A stretch of DNA of 64,000 bases. Source: Casuarius casuarius (Eukaryota; Chordata; Aves; Casuariiformes; Casuariidae). The stretch is taken from NCBI GenBank assembly GCA_003342895.1, contig PTFA01000111.1, positions 718,199 to 782,198 of the forward strand. The letters run 5' to 3'. The translations under genes were made by a program, and so were the position numbers. Positions 52,160 to 64,000 of the stretch are shown here, piece after piece. The stretch's first letter is position 1, and every line of letters begins with the position of its first letter. The notes under the pieces were generated by a model that was not told the origin of the DNA, made no database searches, and saw nothing but the letters and a program-made list of their open reading frames with translations.

Positions 52160-53116
52160 ATTGTTTTGTATTTCAGAATGGTACTAAGACTCATAAATCC
52201 CTTTTTTGGCTTTTCATTCTGACAACTTGATCAGACAGCTTAAGCTTCTCAGTTCTTCAGTTTTGAAAGTTTGTATAATAAAATCATATGTTCTGTTTTA
52301 TGGTCTTGCTTTCTACTTGTAAATTGTCCCATGAGATTCATTGATGAAAATTCTTTTGTCAAAAAAGATAAAATGATTAAAGTCAATAAGATAATAAACT
52401 AAAATAAAAAGTTGAAAATGAATCAGAAAATTTTAATTTCTGAACTTTGACATTTCTGATCAAAAGCTGAGAAAAGACATAGAAAAAAAGCATTTCAGCA
52501 TAATTTCAACATAAGAGAATGTTACTTTCCTCAAAATACTAATGAGAATGATACTTGACCAAACCCTCCTGTAGTACATATTTATAACAAAAATTAATAA
52601 ATAGTAAGTTTAAATATCTAAATCAGATTACTTTCTTCTCATATATGTGAATTCCCCATCACCTACTTTGTGCTTGCAGGGGAACATTTAAATGAAGATG
52701 CTGTCTGATATTTGGATATTAAGGATCCCAAATTGCTGCTTTATTCATAGTATGTTCTGCAATACCTTTTGGCCTTCTGGTTGTTGTTTCATCCCCAGAG
52801 GAAGCTCCCTTTCTGTGCTTTGGTAAATATTTGAGGTGAGCAATTCTACATAAATTTGTATAACTACAAAATATGTTATTCTCCAAGTGAAAGCAATAGA
52901 ATTACATGTGTTGAATAAGGTATAGTATGTAAATATAAGGCAGGGGAGTGCAACCGTGAAATATTATTTTCCTCCTGTTTTCAGCACAGCAATAACCATA
53001 CTTTCTGAAACAGACAGTAGTCTTATAAGAAAACCCATCTGAACTGATGTAAGCACCATGTATCTCAGAAATGAGAAAAAAAAAAGCTGTCAAACACAAA
53101 GATGTTTTGATGTTTT

Positions 53117-53189
53117 AAAGTGAAGAACTTTCAGCTCACTGTTTNACTTCAGTTCACTTCTGTTCAGTTTCACTTTTTTGAAGTGAAGA
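53117..53189. other. Cluster of GTGAA / TTCAC motifs
   Basis: Within about 70 bases AAGTGAAGAA occurs twice in direct orientation (near 53119 and 53180). Between them lie TTCAC motifs in the opposite sense, including CAGTTTCACTTTTTTG at 53165-53180. TTCACTT and AAGTGAA form a 7-bp hairpin stem at about 53169-53187. The GTGAAACTG core resembles interferon-response/IRF-type sites, but motif resemblance alone does not show function. One N lies at 53145. Confidence 0.3.
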
Positions 53190-53350
53190 ATTTGGGTGGT
53201 ACTTTTGGTTGGTTATGTGAAGCCAAGGTGGTGTTTGACTTTAGCTAAAAGAGCCTGGTACAATTAAGTTAAAACAGAGATTATATTAATGTGTCTACAC
53301 TATCTGGCTTTATTAATTGTAGGTCTATAGAATGCTATCGATTGTATAGC

Positions 53351-53363
53351 TTTTTTTTTTTTT
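53351..53363. repeat. T13 homopolymer
   Basis: Thirteen consecutive T on the plus strand. Confidence 0.85.
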
Positions 53364-55333
53364 GACAAAATTTTGAATAATAATGTTGGAAAGAAAAACC
53401 ATCTGAAGAGCAAAAGAACAAAAATCAGATCATATTCAAGTGCTGGGAAACCTTTTTCTCAGGAAAATCAAAAAGATGTGATCTTGCATTTAGGTATATG
53501 TGATATATAATCTATGAAACCCTGTCTATTTCTGTGGAGGACAATTCCTTTGCATAGTGAGTTCATACTAAAACTAAGTGCACACTTAATTTTTATATTA
53601 AATAAAAATACAGCCTGAAATGTAGGTAAAGTGGTACAAAAATAACAGTACTATGAATCTGTGCATGTGATCCATCTCACCTGGGTTCAGATATTTATTA
53701 GGGAGACAGAAGACACACTTGTGCATATGCAGGCATCCAGCATCATGTTAGACTCACTAGCATATTCCGCCGGGGCTCCAGACAGTGCATCAAAAAGGTG
53801 AAGGCCTCCTGTAAGTCCTGTATCATATCTGTCAGTCCCATCCTGAAGTTACTGGTACCAAAATTAGGTGCACAGGTTTGGGCAACAGAATTGTTTCTTT
53901 GGATGCCTACATTGTAGTGGTAATATTCAATTTGAGAACAGACCTTCTAATTTAGATATGTATAGGAAGGCATCAACAGATGAGCTGCATATCTAGGCTC
54001 TGTGTCAATGGGGATTTATCCAAAACAAAAAAAGTAATCTAGAAATCTATCAGATAATCCTAAAATAGATACCTAGAACTCAGTTTGATCTCCTAAACAT
54101 AGGCATGTAGTACTATTTGAAGTGACCAAATGTATCCTATCTGACCTTGGTTTTATTGGTCTCCCGTAGGTCCTATGTTACTTCTGCTGATGCCATATTG
54201 ACAACTTGAATACAGTAGGGCATCTCAAGTATCGTTAGATACTTTTGTTCAGGCAGTTGAACCAAACATAGTAAGTCTGCATCATGTCTTTTAACTTGTG
54301 GATTCTTAACTCTAGTCTTCCTCTTTTCAACGGTGAGGTAGTTACAAAAGAGAAGGTTACACTTCATAAGAAGCTGAGTTAATACTTCATGTGAGAGACT
54401 AAGCAGGGTCATCTTATTCTTGGTTTACATCTATCAACTCCTACATCCTTGGCAACACAGAATAAGAAACTTTGAGCTTGTTTTTACTATATACATTGTT
54501 GGTTGTTACTAAATTATCATAGACCTGACTCAGTCATCACCGAAATTTTAAATTGCTCACCGCTCTACACAAAGTATTTCTGACCAATCCGATATAAACT
54601 CTCTTTCCTATTTTTGTAGACCATAGCTTCTGTCTTACAGTGGGCCTATTTCAAATTCGCTACCAGTAGTCAAATTGTCTAGAAGTTGGATCCTCTAGGC
54701 CAACCCAGCTCAATTTTCTGNTAATTTAGCTGACTGGGACTGACTTCGGCTCTCAGTTTTATCTATTTAAAAAATTAAGCTTGTTGTCTCACTCTCTCTA
54801 AAGACAAAGATAGGAATGCTAGAATGCAATGTATCTAACTTATCTTAAAAACCAGGACAAGTTAAGCTAAGAGCAACTCCATTCCCTATGTTTATCTTAA
54901 AATTGTAGCAATCAAGATACTATTTAGTTATGCAACGCCTGCCACATACGCTGTCTATACATGCTTTTAAATTTCCAAAAAGTTGAATCTAGCTGTAGCA
55001 TAAACTAATCTTGCTTAAAAGGGAGAACAGGGGCATGGCCTAAGTTCCCATGGTAGTTTACAATCAGCCATTTAATACAAGGCAGAACTTTTTATAGAAG
55101 TTGAAAATCTGAGTTAGGTGAACAGGATCATACTCTGGAGGTTCACAAAGGGAATTATTCCTCCATTTTTGACAGTGAAGAGAAATTTGGCAGTTACTTT
55201 AAGAGGTTTACTTCTGTACACATCCAGAATTTGGACATACAGATCCTATTAGTAAAAAATAAGATAGATTAGACTAAGAGGAATCCTGTTCCAAAAATCT
55301 TAGAGGTTTTGGACCTGCTACCTATATTTTAGC

Positions 55334-55350
55334 TAATTAATTAATTAATT
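55334..55350. repeat. (AATT)n microsatellite
   Basis: About four AATT units in a row, followed by an AATTAATAATT-like continuation. Confidence 0.8.
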
Positions 55351-57299
55351 ACAATTAATAATTTTTGGTAGTTTCATATTTTATTGCCTAAATAAAGTGT
55401 TTTTTCTGGCATTTTATATAGGTACATACTACAAATCATTGACAAAACAAAATACATCCATGGCATATGATCTCTGTCTTTCCAAGGGAAAAGACCTCCA
55501 ATGACTCTCAGAAATCCAGCGCTAGGAAATTAAATATATATCTTCAGAATCCAGGCTAATTTTTAAATTTCACTGATCATACAGATGAGACAAATGTTTC
55601 TTTTTCTCATGAAGAGCTAAGAAACTTTATAACAATGTTCATCAAAGTTTGTAAAACCTTTCATATGAATAGCACAGATAACCCATTAAGAAAACTCAGA
55701 AGACACAGTGAATCTCAAAATCTCCTAATGCCTAACAGCAAGTGTTTGAGAAGCCTGAAAATTTCATTGTTGGAGACCACAGGGATCATAAGCTCCAAAA
55801 GTCCTAGCTCTGATTTAAGGAATTTAAATCTCTGTAGATGCACTGGGCAGAGCAAATAAACCAACTTGAAAGTTTTAGCTTTCACATTCACTTGACTGAA
55901 TTTAAAACCTCCATAAGGTATACCATTTAAATAGCTGAAAACTCTGAGGGAAATTCCAGGGCCCAAACATATTTATTTTCAAGGAGCTATAGGTGATGAA
56001 AGGAAACCACAGTCTCATCACGAGGAGCATTCAGTGGCAATGCCTTGTCATGATTCCTGCCCCTTGCCTTCTTACTCCCACACTGTTGTGATACCTCCCA
56101 GTTGTGCCAAAGCAACTGCTTCAGAGTTTAGTCTGTGAGACAGGCAGCAATTGATACATGTTAAAAATACATTTTCCACTTCTACCCATCTTCCTAAAAA
56201 TGTTTTACACAAATCAGCTGCTTCATCCCACAAATAAGGGTGCCAGAATGACTGAGAAGTGGCACACTGCTGTAGGACTGAGGGCAAGGAGCTGAGAGCA
56301 GACAGGAGGCTGCAAACACTTTAAACTGGAACTGTCACAGACATTACTTGTTGTAGATTTATGGTCCGAATATGCTTGAGGCTGGGACTCCAATGTCTTG
56401 CTCTTCTGCGACTCAGACCAGCTCACCTGAAGGCAAAACTCATGATTCTTTCAAACCACGAACTGGTCCACAAAAGCTTCTGAAGCTGTCATTCATATTT
56501 TCTGAGCACTGTGAAATGATACATCTTATTTTCTCCAGTGCCTACTATATTTTTTAAAAAATCCTGTAGCCACGAAAGCTAGTCATGAGATATTCTCAAG
56601 ACTAGAATGGCAAAAGTTTTACCTCTACCTTGCACTTGTATGGGTAAATGGATTGCTGAGGAGCAAGGCAAAGGACAGTAAGGTCCATAATCTCCAAGGG
56701 CTTCCCCAGGAGCAGTTGCTGTCTGCATCGTTATCTAGTGTGGAGTCTTACTGACATGGTGCAGATGTTTTGTTTTTTCTGATGCCTTTATTTACAAAGA
56801 CCCTATCTATGTCTTCATTGCTAAGTAAAAGTGCTAAACAAGCAACATACACTTGCTACCCTTAGATGAAAAATACAGTGAAGTATTAGTTACTTTGCTA
56901 TTACTCAAGCAAGTAATAGAGTAATTGGCTTCCCAGGCCTCTAACTTCTCTTGTGTGACTTCCTCGTCTCCTTATCCCCAGTGTATTTAACTACATTTTT
57001 TATGGTTCTAGGTGGAGGAGCCAATCAGGCACCCAGACTGAAAAAAAAGCCCAAGTGAACAGAAAGAACAGTGGTGCAAGATGAATGTGGAAGAGTCCTA
57101 GAGTCAACTTCAATGTTAAAAAAATGTCCAGGGGGCCATTTCCTTAAATGCCGGGTGCATTTTTATAGAAGTGTAGCTAGGACAAATCTGAAGACAATAT
57201 GTTTTTGTGCTGACTAGCATTCTGGATCTACCCTCTACATATATGAAAGTATATGTGTGTATGGTTTTATTGATCTTACTTTTCAAGAAAAGAGTAAAT

Positions 57300-57321
57300 A
57301 CATTATTTAAGCAAATAATGT
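57300..57321. repeat. Short perfect hairpin
   Basis: ACATTATTT and AAATAATGT form a 9-bp perfect stem around a four-base AAGC loop. It is AT-rich, lacks a following T-run and is not a terminator-type element; probably chance. Confidence 0.6.
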
Positions 57322-59489
57322 GGTCTATTTTTCATTAGCATGCGCGAAATGTGTACTATACTCAGACAATAGATGGGTCTTCCTCTTCTATGTTGTGAAA
57401 AGAAGAATTGTTTTCAAGTCCAAAACACAGAGGAGCTTTTTGGTTGCTGTTCTGTTTTAAATATAGATTTCAAGTGAATTATGAAAGAAACCAATCTTGT
57501 ACTATCTTTGCAAACTTTTATACTTGTTAACCCAGTCAATACCTAAGTAAAGTGTCCAAGCAAGTTTCTGGCCTTCTTGAAGGATTCTCATGTTTTTAAC
57601 AACATTTTTGATGCAATTCTGTTAACTGGATGTTTGTAGCAAAACAATCACTTGAATAAATTAATTTTCTTTAAATCTGTCTATTTAAAGTAAGTAGCTT
57701 AAATTCTTAATGTTGTCATAACAAGTAGCTTCCTTCCGTAATAAACCCAATTATTATAAAGTCGGTTATTAAAAAGGGAAATGCTATTACTTGTTATATA
57801 GGCAAAATGCAAATTGTTTTTCAGAGCAATCAAAATTCAAAGAAAATAGGAAATATGCTGGGAAAGAAGACAACACATGAACTTTTGAGACTCAGTAAGA
57901 GGAAAATGTAATCCTGGATAACTTAAAATTTCATTCTGATACTGAGCATGCAAGAAAACAACATTACATAATACATTTCCTGTAATAATATACATTTTTT
58001 TGTGTCATAGTGTACTAAGAAGTATGTCATTACTACAGGACATATTGCAGAATTTCAGGATAATCCACTACACTGCATTGTTGAAATCCTTGAAGATCAG
58101 GGAAGTACTACTATAAGGCAATGAATAGTAAACCAAGTGCTGACTTTCAAAAAGTATTGATGTTAATTATTATTCTGCAAGCCTAACTTGTCCCTCACTA
58201 AAATGAGGGACTTCTCAGAAAATTAAATTAGACTGTTAGCAGGACATGAGCTACTAGTTTGAAGGTAGCTTGCATACACTATACATTGTCTCTAGCTCTG
58301 CTTCACTCTTCATTGTATTTGGATGTCCTCTGTGTGACTTTGGGTAAATGTTCCAGACTACGCAATATAATATGAGAAAACATAACTCACTAAACATTGG
58401 CAACCAGACACGGCAGCTTAGATCTGTGCGCAGAGGGTACTGTTTCAACATGGGCCAGCAAACAGCCAGCAGCAAGGCTGATGACCAACATGTCCAAAGA
58501 ACACAGTCTGGGAGCAGGAAAAAGAAGATCAAATCCAGAGTAGAGTCCTTAATCTCCTAGAGCCAGATCATGAATTCAGAGCCCATTTCCCGTCCCTAGC
58601 TATAAAAGGAAAAAAGGTGGCTGGTCACTCTCGATCAGTGAACAGTAGCATCCTGCTGCACAGCTGACTTCAGGTGCAGGCGCCAGCAGGGAAAGCCTGC
58701 CACTGCCGCCAAAGAGCCAGCCTGTTCTCAAGCAATCCACAGGCTGAGAATTGCTTACACAAATTTCTAAATGAATAAAGCTAGTTAACAAATGCATGGA
58801 ACAAAGCAGCAAATAGCAGTCACCAATTCAGGAATACAGGAAGGATTAATTGCCTAAAGTGCTCATCACAAATTAGACCCAATGAAAAGCTATCAGTGTC
58901 TCAATGTTTTGGGAAAATATCTTTGTTTAAAATCTCACTTTCATCCCTTCTAAGCTCAAATTTTCCAAGCAAACATAGTTCAGTGGCATATACAGTTCAG
59001 AAAAGGGATCAACAGTAAGTCATTATAGATTCGCTTCCTGGTGAGGAAGTTATTAGAAGCAATTTGTTGGATGAAATAAGGAAACATCTTAGAAGGAGTG
59101 ATTTGACTAGAAACAGTCAACAAAGATTTATGAGAAAATGGAGGGGCTGGATTTCTTTTTCTTGGCATGTAGGGTTTCTGAAAGAAATTACTTCTACAAT
59201 CAACATGAGAGATAAAACGTATGGTTAATAGTTTGATTTTCTAATAGAATTNCAGCAGTTTGTGTGGAGAGGGTTATCGTCAAATACAAGTAAGTGGATA
59301 GACAGCTTGCTGGATAGAAAACTAGCTAGAAGATAAAATAGTAGCACTGTGTAAGGAATCACAGGAATCAAAACTGCTTAGTCAGGAGAAGAGGTATGCC
59401 TGAGTCCCAGGGCGTGATTTATAGAACACCATAACTCTAGCATCCACTCTTTTGTTCATCTTTACAGCTACTTAATTTCATATATGGAT

Positions 59490-59500
59490 GGGGGGGGGGG
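59490..59500 (+). repeat. G11 homopolymer
   Basis: Eleven consecutive G following ATGGAT. Confidence 0.85.
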
Positions 59501-59533
59501 AACAGAGATTTGTGAATGGGATTCCAGACTGGT

Positions 59534-59611
59534 TAATAAAATAATAATTAAATAATAATAATAATATAAATAATAATATAAATAAATAATAATAATAAAA
59601 TAATAATAAAA
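59534..59611. repeat. (TAA)n imperfect microsatellite, about 78 bp
   Basis: Mostly ATA/TAA trinucleotide units with TATAAA interruptions. It is the longest non-homopolymer microsatellite in the window. Confidence 0.92.
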
Positions 59612-59713
59612 TCACGCCTTCAGTAAATACATACATCCCCAAATTTGTGAGTATGAAAACACGTATCATGGCCATTCTTTCACACTGTAGTGCTACAACA
59701 TGTCAGGCATTCC

Positions 59714-59729
59714 AAAAAAAAAAAAAAAA
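59714..59729. repeat. A16 homopolymer
   Basis: Sixteen consecutive A after GGCATTCC. Confidence 0.88.
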
Positions 59730-60899
59730 GTGAAATATATACATCAGTAACTAATGTAATACATTTAGCTCTAGACTATGCTAATTACAAAACATTATTA
59801 CACATTCTCCCTGCTTAACATATCTTTGCTTTCTATCTAATCCACTTAAAGAAAAAAACTGAACATCTCAACATTTCTGATTAAACATTAAAGAGAAGAA
59901 CCAGTTAGTGTTTTTAGAACTTAGATTTTTTTTTTACTAAAGATGAATATATATAGTAGCACTGTAAAGAACAATGCCCTAGCTACTAAAAAAGGTTAAG
60001 TACTTGCATAATGTTTCCATCTCTTCATTTTCTGAAAGAAGTCTAATAATAATAATTACACTTTATAATAGAATTTAGTGGCTGCCTAACTGTGTTTTGA
60101 TTTCTTAGGATTAGCAGTTGGTGCTGCAATTGTTATTCCTTGTGATTGCAAATGGCACAGCACTTAACCAGTCACTTGGTTCTCATTTAGCATTTCAGAT
60201 GCTACATCATTTTTGAGACTGATTTGCAGGTAATGAAGTAATCTATATTTAGATTTTCAGAGGATGATTTTTTGATATTTTTAGCTGGAAGCTAAACATA
60301 CACTTTCCAGGTACTAAATGAATCATGCTACTAATAACTCTATGCATAGAGTGATGGGATGCTTTTAAGGTGTGATCTGAAATATTGGTTATTTTTAATC
60401 ATTTTAGATCAGAGAACTGAGAATAGACTTAAATATCTGTTTTTTTATTCAGTGGGAAAACTCACTCTTCCAACACAGGAGTGACATTTGCAATAGTGGA
60501 TCAACAATGAGATACATAAAATGGACTATATGGTTACTGATTAGNTAGTGAATTGATACTTACCTATGTCAAATGAATCTACTAACCTGTCTTACTCCTT
60601 AGATTTTATAACACCTGCCTGTGACATTTATCAAAGTATGAATGAGAAAGGAAAGATGCCTTTATGACCATTATTAATGTTTCCGATTTTTTTCTGAGGT
60701 TGTCTTTTCCATATCATGAGTTCAAGAACTGTTCTGCTCTTCCTTAGTAACAATTAACATTGCCACTCAGCCCACACATCAGGAATAAATTCCTACTGAA
60801 TTCTGATGGGGCCAGGACTTCACTGTTAAGACTGATCGCAAAACATAAATTAATATATTTGATTTCAGTTATGCAATATTAGTGTGTCCTAAGTTTTAA

Positions 60900-61490
60900 A
60901 AATCACAGAGTCATGGAAATATTGGTTGGAGAGGATCTCTGGAGGTCATTAGCCCAGTGCCCTGCTTGAAGCTGACTATTGCCAACAGTAGCTCAGGTCA
61001 TTCATCATGGCTTGATGTAGCCTAATCTTGAAAGCCTCCAAGGAGAGAGATTTCATAGCCTCTCTGGGCAAGCCATTCCAGAGCTACACAGCTCTCCTAG
61101 TGAATTTTCTTCTCCTGATGTTCACCTTACCCTCACAAATTGCAATCTGCAGCCATTGCTCTATTAGTGCCCCTTGCACTACCAAGAAGGGTTTAGCCNC
61201 TTAACTTTGCAACTGTCCTCCAGATAGTTGTAGGCATCTCTTAGAACACACCTTAGTGGTCTCTTTGCCAGATTAAACAAGCCCACCTCTCTCGGCCTTG
61301 CCTCCTAGGTCATGCCAGCTGGACCATGAACACTTTAGTAACTCATCTCTGAACAATCTCCAGTTTCTCCCTTCTAGATTAGGAGGTCCCAAAAACAAAA
61401 CAGTCTGCAGGTGCAGCCTCACCAGTGCCCAGCAGAGGGAGTTAATAACTTCTCTTGATCTGGAGGCCTCAATCTTGGTATAGTCATATG
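60900..61490 (-). mobile_element. CR1 LINE 3' end, 5'-truncated
   Basis: A typical short CR1 copy with the coding strand minus. Its 3' terminus lies at about 60903 (AATCACAGAGTCATGG on the plus strand, the antisense of the CR1 terminal repeat region), followed by GGATCTCTGGAGGTCATTAG and GCCTCTCTGGGCAAGCCATT. The C-terminal ORF2 region follows (GCAGCCTCACCAGTGCCCAG near 61.41 kb). Similarity ends near 61.48-61.49 kb, a 5' truncation of the kind usual for LINE insertion. Small open frames on both strands here (61273-61515 minus, 61298-61483 plus) belong to this relic and encode nothing functional. An N lies at 61199. The CR1 tail repeat is reduced to about one unit and no target duplication is clear. 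Confidence 0.9.
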
Positions 61491-62165
61491 TGGTAAACAA
61501 GTGTATAATCTGCACAAGGGCTGCATTTAAGTTAATTGCAAAAGAATATTAAAATGGATGGGATTCAGATCATCCAAATTCAAATGTTTATCATGTAGGC
61601 ATCTACGTCTCAGCTAACATTATGTACTTTTTTCTATAATCAATAGGAAAAAAAGAAAAAACCCTGGGTACTTAGAATTCCATTCATTCTACCTGCTTAC
61701 TGACGTCCCTTGCTATGACCTTGAAGGTGATATCTAGGCCCCTATTAGATATTCTGTGGTTTCCAGGTCATCTGCACAATTTGGCACAGGACTTTGGAGA
61801 GGACTTACAGAGTGACAAATGGGGGCCTGATGGAATACTAGATGGTCAGTATATTTAAGTAGCTGACCTCAGTGACTAATCAGACTTAGGTGTGAAAACT
61901 TAAAAGAGATGAATCCCACCCGAAATGTCACTATGTCTTAGAATTAACACTGAAATAGTGGTCCTGGAAGAGAGACTCTGCAAGACACAGGCTGGATTAG
62001 CTGAATTGTATGTATTGACCCATTGTATCAGTACAGGGTAATTTTTTTCTGAAAGATAGGTATGCTGGCATTCCAACTAGATTTAATTTGGGGCAAATAT
62101 ATTCTACATGTTTAAAATCCCTGTATTGTTTTCACCTTCATTTTCTGTCCTACTGGATTACAATA

Positions 62166-62203
62166 AAATAAATTTGAACTGTTCAAATAAATTTGAACTA
62201 TTT
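62166..62203. repeat. 19-bp imperfect tandem duplication
   Basis: Two adjacent units beginning AAATAAATTTGAACT that differ only in their last few bases. Confidence 0.8.
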
Positions 62204-63165
62204 ACATTTCAGTGCTGGGCTAGCAGTGTTTGATTTCCCTTATGGCACTCCAAATAGTACAAGAAATAGATAGCAAAAAAGAAAAAGCATTTTTTTCTGT
62301 GGAATAAAAGTCAAAGGATTCCAGCATTAGAAATGATAATCATGAACATGGTAAATGGATCCTTCATACCCTCTCATTTTCTATTATGTCTCCAAGAATA
62401 GAGAGTTACGGCTTTGAAAAACTTAAGCTTCCAAATAATCATACCTACCAATCTTAAGATTCCTTATTACTACAGAGTATTGGTAATGTGGAAACCATGC
62501 AGTCGCAAAGACCCACCTAAACAGAACAAAATGTAGGACTAGAGAATTACTTTTGTTGCTTTTGTACTTCAGGACATTGCACCTTCCAAGACTATGAGAG
62601 CACCTGAAGTTGCATACACTGACATAAACAATTTCAGAGTAACCTTTAATGGATCAATTCTAGGAAGCCTTTTTCTGCAATGGCTATACAAACAGCTCAC
62701 TCCTGTGTAGTGATTTCAGGAAGAATATCTTCTAATACCACAGGGTTTTCTAATGGAGATCTTTATTTTTCATTGGAGGTGAATTCATCCTTTTCAAAGG
62801 GCAAGTACAAGGTCTATGGACACTTAGGTCCCATCTAAGTCCTCAGAGTAGAACCAAATGGGAAGTAAATGGTCTTGTGATGGACTTAAGGTAAATTCTA
62901 CACTGATTAAATAGGCAACAGAGTCTCAGTGAGAGACACTGGTTAGCAACAGTATGGGCGAAAAAAGCTATTCAAGTGATCATGTCCTCTTAAAAGTGTC
63001 CTCTTTGCCACTTTAGAAATAAAAAAAATAAAGCTTGATGGATTTAGGACCTTGATTATACCCTCCACTATGAAAAAACTTGCAAAAATGCAAACTGCTA
63101 TCAGGTAAATCGGTGTTTAAGTGCTATTACTTAATTTCATAGAGTACACATATTTGTGTTCCAAA

Positions 63166-63232
63166 TCTCTCAGGTGGCCTGTGTCTATATATGCTGTTGC
63201 TTTCTCTGTCATGTATTAATCCACCTGAGAGA
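63166..63232. repeat. Inverted repeat, 12-bp perfect arms
   Basis: TCTCTCAGGTGG (63166-63177) is perfectly complementary to CCACCTGAGAGA (63221-63232), with 43 bases between. The arms are of mixed composition, not simple sequence. Confidence 0.8.
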
Positions 63233-63359
63233 CTACTTTTTCTGTTGCCTCACACAGAGCCTGAATGTCACACTTCTGAGAATTAGCACTAACAGCATTA
63301 ATTCCTAGTATTCTGATGGGGATTCTGAACTAAAAGGTGAAATATCTCATTCTTAATTT

Positions 63360-63386
63360 TATATATATATATATATATTTATATAT
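63360..63386. repeat. (TA)n microsatellite
   Basis: Nine uninterrupted TA units followed by a TTATATAT continuation. Confidence 0.9.
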
Positions 63387-64000
63387 CCTCCTAAATAAAC
63401 AAAACTTCCCTCCTCTGTTGACTCTTTCACTTTCAAAATACTTTCAAATTTAGACCACTTTTGCTACAAAGTAACTAAATGATTTATATCATCTGTGCAT
63501 GCAACAAGGTCAGACCACAGCTTCATAATTTATCCTGGAAATTCTATGGANGGTTGGACAGGTGATGAATGAGCTTCAGAAGAGAATTGTCTGTGGATAA
63601 TTCAAATGCTTCATCTGAATGGCCCATTTAGTAATTATCTTTTTTATTTATTTAATTGTGAATTGAGTGTTCATAGTGCCTACCTAGCTGACAATAATGA
63701 GTGAGATGATCTTTACACATGGCCATTTTTGATGTTTGTCTGATGAGATTTTCCCAAAGGAAGAAACAAAAAGAATTTTTGTCTCTGTAGTATCTGCAAA
63801 CCAGAAGAACTGGTTGTTCTCAGCTTTCTCAATTCGTTTTGGTATACCTTTGTTTAAAGCAATGTGTATCAATAGGTCTGTTTGCATAATAAGTTATCAC
63901 AGTTCTGTGCTCCAGAACTGATTTTAACTTGTATACCCACTGAAAAAATGAAACACTTCTATGTGTATACAGAGAACTAGTGAATGAAGATGGAATTCCT

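Larger units (their letters stand above)
38891..60899. other. Long gene-free stretch
   Basis: No supported gene in about 22 kb. Open frames reach 135 codons (40495-40902, minus) with no recognised domain. The stretch holds a perfect 40-bp tandem duplication (41293-41372), inverted repeats at 45845-45931, 46204-46271 and 57300-57321, and several microsatellites listed separately. A small GC-richer patch lies at about 58.65-58.74 kb. Stretches near 47.2-47.5 kb and 53.75-54.2 kb have the look of old interspersed repeats, but I cannot name a family. Confidence 0.65.
61491..64000. other. Gene-free stretch to window end
   Basis: No supported gene. It holds a 19-bp imperfect tandem pair at 62166-62203, an inverted repeat at 63166-63232 and a TA microsatellite at 63360-63386. 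The 61.68-62.04 kb part may be an old interspersed repeat, but I recognise no family. Confidence 0.65.

Noticed and set aside
53740..54180. Possible old DNA-transposon or LTR relic
   Set aside because: The texture suggests an interspersed repeat, but no terminal repeats, coding remnants or named family could be supported.
57300..57321. Hairpin as a transcription terminator
   Set aside because: Intrinsic terminators of this type are bacterial, the stem is AT-rich and no T-run follows.

Overview
The window looks like non-coding vertebrate nuclear DNA, most likely from a bird. The base composition is AT-rich by eye, there are no bacterial-type gene arrays, and the only recognisable high-content features are decayed CR1 (chicken repeat 1) LINE retrotransposons, the dominant retroposon of bird genomes (also present in crocodilians and turtles). 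I found no convincing host protein-coding exon, tRNA, rRNA, other RNA gene, CRISPR array or intact LTR element. Almost all open reading frames are under 120 codons, which is what chance gives at this size and composition. The window is therefore best read as an intergenic region or part of a large intron.

Layout. 1-9629: unique AT-rich DNA with short microsatellites and one 30-bp tandem duplication. 9630-10595: decayed CR1 fragment (reverse-transcriptase region, minus strand). 10596-19861: unique DNA, including a slightly GC-richer stretch near 13.1-14.3 kb. 19862-22005: the longest CR1 copy, about 2.1 kb, minus strand, running from the 3' end into the ORF2 coding region. 22006-37929: unique DNA with a 24-T tract, a 66-A tract, several G-runs, one 28-bp tandem duplication and the longest open frame outside the repeats (188 codons, probably fortuitous). 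37930-38890: a better preserved CR1 reverse-transcriptase fragment, minus strand, lacking its 3' end. 38891-60899: unique DNA with a 40-bp tandem duplication, several inverted repeats and microsatellites. 60900-61490: 3' end of another 5'-truncated CR1, minus strand. 61491-64000: unique DNA with a (TA)n tract and a 12-bp inverted repeat.

Nothing here works together as a gene system. All four CR1 copies point the same way (coding strand minus). If the window lies in an intron, that weakly favours a host gene on the plus strand. About 55-60 isolated single N positions are scattered through the window and look like ambiguous base calls, not gaps. I saw no sign of a previously undescribed biological system. 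The items most worth a second look are the perfect tandem duplications, the inverted repeats, the G-rich/C-rich pair at 32.8-32.9 kb and the truncated CR1 at 37.9 kb. All CR1 calls rest on my recollection of avian CR1 sequence; I ran no search.
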